Positions 38,981 through 44,753 of a stretch of DNA of 44,753 nucleotides are shown here, piece by piece. Within the stretch, counting starts at the first letter, position 1, and each line of letters opens with the position of its first letter. The notes under the pieces were generated by a model. That model did not search any database and was not told where the DNA came from. It saw nothing but the letters and a program-made list of their open reading frames with translations. A program made the position numbers and the translations under genes. The DNA is from Solobacterium sp. (GTDB lineage Bacteria > Bacillota_I > Bacilli_A > Erysipelotrichales > Erysipelotrichaceae). The stretch is from contig JAFOLE010000066.1 in assembly GCA_017419465.1 (NCBI GenBank), forward strand, positions 1 to 44,753, in the 5' to 3' direction.

Positions 38981-38988
38981 AATGTGAG

Positions 38989-40422
38989 TTACCGGCAGTC
39001 TTTCAGGATATCCAGCAGAATCGTCCAGCCGTCATCGAAGGACTGAAGATCCATGCGTTCATCCGGTGAATGAATGTCCAGATTGATCGGACCGAATGTG
39101 ATGATATCCATCTTTGGATCAAGACCTTTGACAATGCCGCATTCCAGACCGCCATGCGTTGCCTGTTCCACATAGGTCAGACCATGGCGTTCCAGAACAT
39201 TCTTCATGATTCCGCGCATCTCTGATTCCGGCGTATATGCCCAGCCGGGATATCCTTTCGGCATATCACAGTGAAGCTGGAGAATATCCGCAAGTGTCTG
39301 CAGTTTATGACAGATATCAAAGCGCATGCTGTCATCTGCGGCACGGGCCATGATCTCAAAGACGACCGTGTCATCCTTGATGGAAATGACACCGAGGTTT
39401 AAAGACGCAATGGTCAGATTCTCAACTGCCATCGAACGATGCTGGAGGCCGTGCGGCATCAGGAAGATATAGTTGATGAGCCGATCAGAGATTTCTTTCG
39501 GGAAACTGCGGGATGCATTTTCCTTCGGTGTCAGGGTGATGCTGACACCGGCATCGCTGAACTGCAGTTCCGCGGTAATCTCACGGATGGATTTTCCGAT
39601 GATTTCATTCAGCTGTTCAGCCGGTGTGTTGGAGACAAAACGGAATACCGATTCACGGGGAATCGCATTTTCCTTGAGGCCGCCCTGCATCCAGGTAAGC
39701 GTAATATCAGCCCCGGCAATCTGAGCTTCCTTGAGAATACGTCCGGCAATGATATTTGCGTTTCCGCGCTCCAGATGAATCAGTCCGCCGGAATGACCGC
39801 CCTGAAGGCCTTTTACCGTCAGTTCATATTCGGGAAGATTGCATGGTTCCCAGTCAATCTTCTGGATGATCTTCGGACTTACCGCACCGGCACAGCTGGT
39901 GTCGGTGATATTCAGTCCGCCGCCGTCCAGTGAGATATAACGGTGTCCATGCAGGTCCTCTGCATGAAGTTCCGCCATACCAAGCAGGCCGATCTCTTCC
40001 TGAACCGTGAAAATGCATTCCAGCGGAGGATGCGCAATCGTCTCATCTTCCAGAATTGCGAGCATGTATGCAACGCCATGTCCGTCATCACCGCCAAGGG
40101 TGGTGCCGCGTGCCTTCAGCCAGCCGTCTTCGACATAGAGGTCCAGCGGATCTTTCTCAAAGTCGTGTTCAACATCATTGTTCTTTTCGCAGACCATGTC
40201 CATATGCGCCTGCAGGATGATCGGCTCACTCTGCTCATAACCGGCAGACGCAGGCTTATCGATCATGACATTCCAGACATGATCCTGCTTGTACGGCAGG
40301 TTATGGGCTTTTGCGAAGGCGCAGACATAATCGCTGATGCCTTTCTCGTTGCGGGATCCGCGCGGAATTTTTGAAATTTCATTGAAGTAGTAACAGTAAC
40401 GCTTGTTCAGATCAAAATTCAT
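38989..40422 (-). CDS. pepD: Aminoacyl-histidine dipeptidase (PepD, M20)
   Basis: A 477-residue metallopeptidase that hydrolyses Xaa-His and other dipeptides in the cytosol. Metal-site motifs are QAHMDMVCEK (H73, D75), GGDDGHG (D113), VQEEIGLLGM (E142, E143) and ISLDGGG; the C-terminal HGGLECGI segment with zinc His is present. The lid domain lies between about 190 and 380. The start 40422 (MNFDLNKRYC) is set by GGGAGG 5 nt upstream; the in-frame upstream start at 40440 has no SD. Confidence 0.95.
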   Translation of the reverse strand: MNFDLNKRYCYYFNEISKIPRGSRNEKGISDYVCAFAKAHNLPYKQDHVWNVMIDKPASAGYEQSEPIILQAHMDMVCEKNNDVEHDFEKDPLDLYVEDGWLKARGTTLGGDDGHGVAYMLAILEDETIAHPPLECIFTVQEEIGLLGMAELHAEDLHGHRYISLDGGGLNITDTSCAGAVSPKIIQKIDWEPCNLPEYELTVKGLQGGHSGGLIHLERGNANIIAGRILKEAQIAGADITLTWMQGGLKENAIPRESVFRFVSNTPAEQLNEIIGKSIREITAELQFSDAGVSITLTPKENASRSFPKEISDRLINYIFLMPHGLQHRSMAVENLTIASLNLGVISIKDDTVVFEIMARAADDSMRFDICHKLQTLADILQLHCDMPKGYPGWAYTPESEMRGIMKNVLERHGLTYVEQATHGGLECGIVKGLDPKMDIITFGPINLDIHSPDERMDLQSFDDGWTILLDILKDCR

Positions 40423-40470
40423 AAACACCTCCCGAAACAAACACAGAATATCGCATTGGTACAGAAACCG

Positions 40471-41166
40471 TTATTTACTGCTTAACATGTTTCCGATTTC
40501 CTGAAACAGGTTCTCCTCTTTTGCCATTACTTTTTCAGATAGCTCAGAGGTGCTTGTATGCCAGTATTCACACATGTCGTTGATAAAGCTGGATTTCAGT
40601 TTTTTGAGCAGTGTTTCTGCCTCTTCCGGATTCATATCGGCTTTCTGCATCTCATAGTCCTTGATCAGTTCCATCATCCGCCATTCCAGGTGGTACTTGA
40701 TCTTTGAATGCTGGAGCCAAAGCTGACGGTATTGCTTGACATCGACATATTTATTCAGCAGAAAAGCAAGGATGATCGGAACGGCGATAACGATATACAG
40801 ATAGATCTCATTCCATTCGTTATTGCCCATGACGAATGCTTTTTTGGTCACAAGGAACAGAATCATAAAGGGAATGGACGCAACGATAAGCAGAATCAGG
40901 GTTTTGTAAAGGAAGTATTTATTCTTGTATTCCACCGCGTACAGGCCTTCCGATGCATATGCCTTTTTAAACAGTCGGAGGCACACCGCATCGAACGGCT
41001 CTTTGCCATCTTCCGATTTCATCTTTTCGGATTCCCAGATTGTTTTGAAAATGTTGAATACTTCCGCGACAATCGGCTCTATTTCCTTTGAGTTGTAATG
41101 CAGCGTGACAAACACGATGACAAGTGCCAGCACAAACGGAATAAACAAATAGAATGCATAAATCAT
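40471..41166 (-). CDS. Unrecognised membrane protein with three TM helices
   Basis: A 231-residue protein. Residues 3-22 are a TM helix (YAFYLFIPFVLALVIVFVTL). After a roughly 70-residue polar segment, two close TM helices follow (LILLIVASIPFMILFLVT and YIVIAVPIILAFLLNK). The C-terminal 90 residues are a soluble, charged helical region (VDVKQYRQLWLQHSKIKYHLEWRMM..., NPEEAETLLKKLK). The paired TM helices followed by a helical tail recall SLATT/DUF4231 proteins, but I cannot confirm that and no sensor gene is adjacent. AGAGGTG lies upstream of ATG 41166. It is separate from pepD (48-nt gap). Confidence 0.65.
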   Translation of the reverse strand: MIYAFYLFIPFVLALVIVFVTLHYNSKEIEPIVAEVFNIFKTIWESEKMKSEDGKEPFDAVCLRLFKKAYASEGLYAVEYKNKYFLYKTLILLIVASIPFMILFLVTKKAFVMGNNEWNEIYLYIVIAVPIILAFLLNKYVDVKQYRQLWLQHSKIKYHLEWRMMELIKDYEMQKADMNPEEAETLLKKLKSSFINDMCEYWHTSTSELSEKVMAKEENLFQEIGNMLSSK

Positions 41167-41228
41167 AGGGCACCTCTTCAAACTGACGCTTCAGATTTAA
41201 CTACAATTTTAACCGCTGGGGAGGAATC

Positions 41229-41345
41229 ATGGAATCATCCGCATGCTTTTTTCTCTCTGTCCTGATAATTAACCGTCATTTGCCGGAGAATTGTCTTATT
41301 AAAAGCGTGTCTTACGTTTCCAGCTCGGAAATTGTATTAAAATAG
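41229..41345 (+). CDS. Possible small ORF upstream of the second VanY-like gene
   Basis: A 38-codon ORF (MESSACFFLSVLIIN...) with SD GGGGAGG (41218-41224) 4 nt before its ATG and its stop 4 nt before the ATG of the next gene. TACAAT at 41202-41207 is a possible -10. It may be a translation-coupling leader for a gene lacking its own SD. The N-terminal half is hydrophobic. No homology can be judged, and chance occurrence is possible. Confidence 0.35.
   Translation: MESSACFFLSVLIINRHLPENCLIKSVSYVSSSEIVLK
41338..41343 (+). promoter_or_regulatory. Possible -10 element abutting the second VanY-like gene
   Basis: TAAAAT is followed by 6 nt and then ATG, the layout expected for a leaderless start. 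TATTAA (41335-41340) with TTACGT (41312-41317) 17 bp upstream is an alternative. It overlaps the end of the small ORF, so coupling to that ORF is the competing explanation. Confidence 0.35.
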
Positions 41346-41349
41346 AGCC

Positions 41350-42120
41350 ATGGATATTTACAAGCAATACAGAACGAAACTTATTACGATCATTGTCCTG
41401 TGCATTCTGATACTGATCGGATTGATTATTCTCAACTTCAAGGGCTGCAGCAGTAAGAAAGAACCGGAGCCTACACCGACACCGACTCCGACCGTTGAAC
41501 CGACACCGACACCGACGCCTACCCCGGAGCCGACGCCGGAAATTCCTGCGGTTGATCTTGAGTCGGATGATTCGCTGACCCGTTACGTCTCTCAGACACA
41601 TCCGATTTCTGAGACCTATGTGCCTGCGGACATGCGTACAGTCAATGTGCATTCTGCGGAAGCCAAGAAGCTCCGTGAAGAAGCGGCGACCAAACTGGAA
41701 GAGATGTTCCAGGCGGCAATCAATGACCGTATCTATCTCAAACTGGTTGACGGCTATCGTTCCTATCAGCTTCAGGCCGATCTGTTCAGTTATTACACAC
41801 AGACCAGAGGCGCGTACTATGCGTCCATCGTGGATGATCATCCAGGCGCCAGTGAGCACCAGCTTGGCCTTGCGGCGGATATCGGATGCTGGAACGGCGC
41901 ATGTGAACTGAGCTACTGCTTTACGCAGTATCCGGACTATACCTGGCTGAAGGAAAACTCCTGGAAGTACGGCTGGATCGAACGGTATCCGGAAGGCAAG
42001 CAGTCCATTACGAATATTGTCTTCAGCCCATGGCATTACCGTTACGTAGGTATCGATGAAGCTGCGAAGATCTACGAGAGCGGCCTGACGATGGAAGAGT
42101 ATTACAATATTCAGGGTTAA
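41350..42120 (+). CDS. Membrane-anchored VanY-like protein with altered catalytic motif
   Basis: A 256-residue M15B (VanY) protein. Residues 11-29 are a TM anchor, followed by a long Pro-Thr repeat linker (about 38-64), then the peptidase domain. Zinc motif SEHQLGLAADIG (H170, D177) is intact. The second motif, usually EPWHxRY with a catalytic Glu, reads SPWHYRYVG (S226, H229), so the catalytic Glu is missing. It may bind rather than cleave peptidoglycan, or use another residue. The related protein at 10219 keeps the Glu. Pro-Thr linkers suggest reach into the cell wall. The ATG has no SD: a small ORF ends 4 nt upstream and a -10-like TAAAAT lies 6 nt upstream. Confidence 0.85.
   Translation: MDIYKQYRTKLITIIVLCILILIGLIILNFKGCSSKKEPEPTPTPTPTVEPTPTPTPTPEPTPEIPAVDLESDDSLTRYVSQTHPISETYVPADMRTVNVHSAEAKKLREEAATKLEEMFQAAINDRIYLKLVDGYRSYQLQADLFSYYTQTRGAYYASIVDDHPGASEHQLGLAADIGCWNGACELSYCFTQYPDYTWLKENSWKYGWIERYPEGKQSITNIVFSPWHYRYVGIDEAAKIYESGLTMEEYYNIQG
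41466..41540 (+). repeat. In-gene repeat coding the Pro-Thr linker
   Basis: Imperfect tandem copies of CCGACACCGAC and related 6-nt units coding alternating Thr-Pro. Slippage could change linker length between strains. Shorter versions occur in the linkers of the genes at 7027 and 10219. Confidence 0.6.
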
Positions 42121-42152
42121 CCGCGATACACAGAAACATGTCACGAGACACG

Positions 42153-42184
42153 AACCGGGATATCATTACTGTCCCGGTTTTTTT
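42153..42184 (+). terminator. Intrinsic terminator of the second VanY-like gene
   Basis: 8-bp stem AACCGGGA (42153-42160) / TCCCGGTT (42172-42179), 11-nt loop, T-run to 42184. Confidence 0.9.
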
Positions 42185-42191
42185 ATAGATG

Positions 42192-42222
42192 AAAAAAAGA
42201 AAAGCTGACGAATGCCAGCTTT
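42192..42222 (-). terminator. Intrinsic terminator of asnA
   Basis: On the minus strand, AAAGCTG / CAGCTTT (42216-42222 with 42201-42207) with an 8-nt loop, then TCTTTTTTT (to 42192). Confidence 0.8.
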
Positions 42223-42227
42223 ACGTG

Positions 42228-43238
42228 TTACAGAAGCGGGATGTTGTTCTTCTCGCAGATTTTTACCATATCATCCGGCCAGATGCTTGCCTGCACTTCA
42301 CCGACATGCGCCTTGTTCAGCAGCAGCATGCACAGTCTTGACTGTCCGATACCGCCGCCGATTGTGTACGGCAGTTCCTTGTTCAGAATCATCTTGTGAT
42401 ACGGAAGGGTAAGACGTCCTTCGCAGTGGCTTGCCTTGCACTGGGTGCGGATGGAGTTTTCATCCACGCGGATTCCCATGGAGGAAATCTCGAGTGCGGT
42501 GGAAAGACTCGGCAGCCAGAACAGCAGGTCGCCGTTCAGGTTCCAGTCATCATAGTCCGGTGCGCGTCCGTCATGCGGGTGGTTGCTGCGGCGCAGCGGC
42601 CAGCCGATCTGCTTGATGAAGACGCATCCCTTTTCGCGGGTGATCGCAGTCTCACGGTCTTTCACGGAAAGATCCGGATAGCGGTCTTCGAGTTCCTGGC
42701 TGGTGATGAAGTAAACATCATCCGCAAGGTGGCATACCGCGTTCGGGTATTTGTACCAGACTTCATGTTCCATGTGTTTGATGATCTTGAAGATTTCACG
42801 GACGGTTGCTTCCAGCGTCTCATCCGTGCGCTCTTCCTTCGTGATGACCTTTTCCCAGTCCCACTGATCGACATAGGCGCTGTGCAGGTTATCCAGCAGT
42901 TCATCCCGCCGGATTGCATTCATGTTTGTATAAAGTCCCTCATGGACGTCAAATCCGTATTTCTTAAGCGCATACCGCTTCCACTTCGCAAGCGACTGAA
43001 CGACTTCAATCCGCTCCTCGGACATTTCCTGCATCTCGAAGGAAACGGGACGCTCGATACCGTTGAGGTTATCATTCAGACCGCTCTTCTTTGTGACAAA
43101 CAGCGGTGCGCTGATCCGGGAAAGATTCATTTCTTTGCCGAATTCTTTCTGAAAGGTGTCACGGATGTACTTGATTGCTTCCTGTGTTTCACGAACCGAA
43201 AGTACCGGATCGTATCCCTTTGGTGTGATAACTTTCAT
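42228..43238 (-). CDS. asnA: Aspartate--ammonia ligase
   Basis: A 336-residue ATP-dependent asparagine synthetase that uses ammonia directly. It resembles class II aminoacyl-tRNA synthetase folds. Family motifs: APLFVTKKSGLNDNLNG, RPVSFEM, DQWDWEK, GKWPLRRSNHPHDGRAPDYDDW (here IGWPLRRSNHPHDGRAPDY), and GGGIGQSRLCM with the ATP-site Arg. The gene stands alone with its own terminator. Upstream (43239-43351) is AT-rich with a possible TTTCCT-17-TACAAT promoter on the minus strand; no T-box is visible. Confidence 0.97.
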   Translation of the reverse strand: MKVITPKGYDPVLSVRETQEAIKYIRDTFQKEFGKEMNLSRISAPLFVTKKSGLNDNLNGIERPVSFEMQEMSEERIEVVQSLAKWKRYALKKYGFDVHEGLYTNMNAIRRDELLDNLHSAYVDQWDWEKVITKEERTDETLEATVREIFKIIKHMEHEVWYKYPNAVCHLADDVYFITSQELEDRYPDLSVKDRETAITREKGCVFIKQIGWPLRRSNHPHDGRAPDYDDWNLNGDLLFWLPSLSTALEISSMGIRVDENSIRTQCKASHCEGRLTLPYHKMILNKELPYTIGGGIGQSRLCMLLLNKAHVGEVQASIWPDDMVKICEKNNIPLL

Positions 43239-43344
43239 AATGCTTATCCCCTTATATAGTTATTTATTGTAAACATCTTGGCGCAGATAGGAAATAAAAA
43301 AATGAATTTGATTTGCATAACCCGCATGTTGTTTTAAAAAACGA

Positions 43345-43381
43345 AACAAAAGCGTCTGCTTCCCCGCAGGGCAGCAGACGC
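43345..43381 (-). terminator. Intrinsic terminator of the ABC exporter gene
   Basis: 9-bp stem, GCGTCTGCT from 43381 and AGCAGACGC to 43352 (minus-strand reading), 12-nt loop, then TTTTGTTT. Confidence 0.9.
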
Positions 43382-43419
43382 CTGTTATAAGAATCCTTTT
43401 GCGGTCTGCGGATGCTGTC

Positions 43420-44753
43420 TCAGCCTTCCGCAAACTGGGAGTTGTAGAGTTTTGCGTAGAATCCGTTTTTCTCCATGAGTTCTTCATGGTTGCCGACTTC
43501 CACGATATCGCCGTGATCCATGCACAGAATGATATCCGCATTGCGGATCGTGGAGAGGCGGTGGGCGATCACGAAACTGGTGCGTCCCTTCATGAGTTTC
43601 TCCATGCCTTTCTGAATCAGGATCTCGGTTCTGGTATCGACAGAGGAGGTTGCCTCATCGAGGATCAAAATCTTCGGATCACTCAGGAATGCTCGGGCAA
43701 TCGTCAGAAGCTGTTTCTGACCCTGGGAGATATTGGTGGATTCCTCGTTGATCACGGTCTGATAGCCGTCTTCCAGAGTCCGGATGAAGTGATCTGCATA
43801 GGCGTTGTCCGCAGCCTGGATGACTTCCTCATCGGTGGCATCCATGCGTCCGTAACGGATGTTTTCCATAACCGTTCCGGAGGAAAGCCATGCGTCCTGA
43901 AGCACCATGCCGAAGGCGTCGCGAAGATCGGTTCTGCGCAGCTTCCGTGTATCGATGCCGTCGATGTAGATCGTACCGCTGTTGAGATCATAGAAGCGCA
44001 TCAGCAGCTTGACGATCGTTGTCTTGCCGGCGCCGGTCGGACCGACGATTGCGACCTGCTTGCCCTGGGCAAAGTAGGCGCTGAAGTTGTGGATGATGAT
44101 CTCATTGGGATCATAGCCGAAACATACATTTTCGAAAGAGACATCACCGCGGATCGTCAGTGCACCGTTTTCATCGTAAATGGATACCGGGTTTTCCGGA
44201 TCCGGCGTTTCTTCCGGTTCCTCAAGGAATTCGAAGACACGCTCTGCCGCCGCTGCTGTGCTCTGCAGAATGTTCATCATCTGCGCGGTCTGTGTAATCG
44301 GCTGGTTGAAGGAACGGACATACTGGATGAATGCCTGAATGTCACCGATTGCCAGTCCGTTATGAATGGAGAGGTAACCGCCGAGCACACAGCATCCGAC
44401 GTAGCCGATGTTTCCGATCAGGTTTGTGATCGGCTGCATCAGTCCGCTCATGAACTGTGCTTTCCAGCCGGCTTCATACAGCTTTTCATTCAGATCATTG
44501 AATTCACTGATCGAACGTTCCTCGCCGTTGAATGCCTTCATGACGATGTGACCGCCGTACATCTCTTCGATATGGCCGTTCACATTGCCGAGCGTCTTCT
44601 GCTGGGCTTTGAAGTACGGCTGGCTGTTCTGTACCACGAAGGCTGCCGCAATGCCGGAGAGGGGAACGACGACCAGTGCCATGATCGTCAGCTGCCAGGA
44701 AATCCGGAGCATCATATACAGCACACCGATGACCGTGATCACTGAGGTGAAGA
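43420..44753 (-). CDS. ABC exporter, permease-ATPase half (5' end beyond the window)
   Basis: Partial: the frame stays open to the window edge at 44753, where it reads FTS before VITVIGVLYMM. What remains is the second part of the TM domain (four or so helices) and a full nucleotide-binding domain. The latter has A-loop Y in FGYDPNE, Walker A GPTGAGKTT, Q-loop LQDAWL, signature ISQGQKQ (non-canonical for LSGGQ), Walker B ILILDEATS, and H-loop AHR. It is a multidrug/lipid-type exporter subunit (MsbA/LmrCD-like). A heterodimer partner is expected upstream, outside the window. Substrate not known. Confidence 0.92.
   Translation of the reverse strand, partial: FTSVITVIGVLYMMLRISWQLTIMALVVVPLSGIAAAFVVQNSQPYFKAQQKTLGNVNGHIEEMYGGHIVMKAFNGEERSISEFNDLNEKLYEAGWKAQFMSGLMQPITNLIGNIGYVGCCVLGGYLSIHNGLAIGDIQAFIQYVRSFNQPITQTAQMMNILQSTAAAAERVFEFLEEPEETPDPENPVSIYDENGALTIRGDVSFENVCFGYDPNEIIIHNFSAYFAQGKQVAIVGPTGAGKTTIVKLLMRFYDLNSGTIYIDGIDTRKLRRTDLRDAFGMVLQDAWLSSGTVMENIRYGRMDATDEEVIQAADNAYADHFIRTLEDGYQTVINEESTNISQGQKQLLTIARAFLSDPKILILDEATSSVDTRTEILIQKGMEKLMKGRTSFVIAHRLSTIRNADIILCMDHGDIVEVGNHEELMEKNGFYAKLYNSQFAEG

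Noticed and set aside
43239..43351. Asn T-box before asnA
   Set aside because: No AGAGTGG-type core or specifier stem can be found on the minus strand; the region is short and AT-rich.
43260..43541. 93-codon frame on the minus strand after the ABC exporter gene
   Set aside because: It crosses the end of the exporter gene, its terminator and the upstream region of asnA; no SD or protein features.
43399..44745. 448-codon open frame on the plus strand
   Set aside because: It is the antisense shadow of the ABC exporter, whose Walker and signature motifs are intact on the minus strand.
1..44753. CRISPR array, prophage, IS element or integrative element
   Set aside because: No spaced direct repeats, integrase, transposase or terminal repeats were seen; gene order is continuous and functional blocks are coherent.

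Overview
The window carries only chromosomal housekeeping and biosynthetic genes. There is no rRNA, tRNA, insertion sequence, prophage or CRISPR array. Gram-positive intrinsic terminators, strong Shine-Dalgarno (SD) sites, two T-box leaders, a sortase B, ECF-transporter S components, RicT (PSP1 family) and a tmk-holB-ricT-rsmI block all point to a Bacillota (Firmicutes). The fermentative, Fe-S-rich gene set and moderately high GC codon use suggest an anaerobic gut-type member, possibly of the Erysipelotrichia. That placement is inference, because no phylogenetic marker could be searched.

Region 1 (1-6.65 kb) is a flavoenzyme region. It holds a close relative of the polyunsaturated fatty acid double-bond isomerase family, a stand-alone citrate synthase, and a FadR/GntR-family regulator divergent from a two-gene operon. 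That operon encodes a phytoene-desaturase-like FAD enzyme and a ferredoxin-reductase/2Fe-2S protein. Two TGGT-N3-ACCA palindromes lie in the divergent promoter. The neighbourhood suggests an uncharacterised lipid or polyene redox pathway.

Region 2 (6.7-11.7 kb) has a zinc-ribbon protein, sortase B, NudF, LuxS and MtnN (methyl cycle/AI-2), a preQ1-I-like riboswitch before queT, a VanY-type carboxypeptidase and a DUF624 membrane protein. Region 3 (11.7-18.5 kb) has phosphoglucomutase, then tmk-holB-ricT-rsmI, PrsW and a DUF3842 protein. Region 4 (18.6-20.6 kb) has an internally duplicated helical protein, an ECF S component and a pair of small conserved membrane proteins. The ECF gene and the membrane pair are each preceded by a structured terminator leader with shared elements (unidentified cis-regulatory RNA).

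Region 5 (20.6-38.2 kb) holds the whole branched-chain amino-acid pathway. A Leu T-box (specifier CTC) precedes leuA-leuC-leuD-leuB-ilvB1-ilvN1, followed by an Fe-S aldo/keto reductase with an apparent 3' frameshift. An Ile T-box (specifier ATC) precedes ilvA-ridA. A convergent DUF815 ATPase follows, then ilvB2-ilvN2-ilvC-ilvD-ilvE without a T-box. Threonine is deaminated by IlvA, RidA clears the reactive enamine, either of two acetohydroxyacid synthases makes the C5/C6 acids, IlvC and IlvD give the 2-oxo acids, LeuABCD makes the leucine skeleton and IlvE transaminates all three.

Region 6 (38.3-44.75 kb) has a YgjV-type membrane protein, PepD dipeptidase, an unrecognised membrane protein, a second VanY-like protein whose usual catalytic Glu is Ser, AsnA, and an ABC exporter half cut by the window end.
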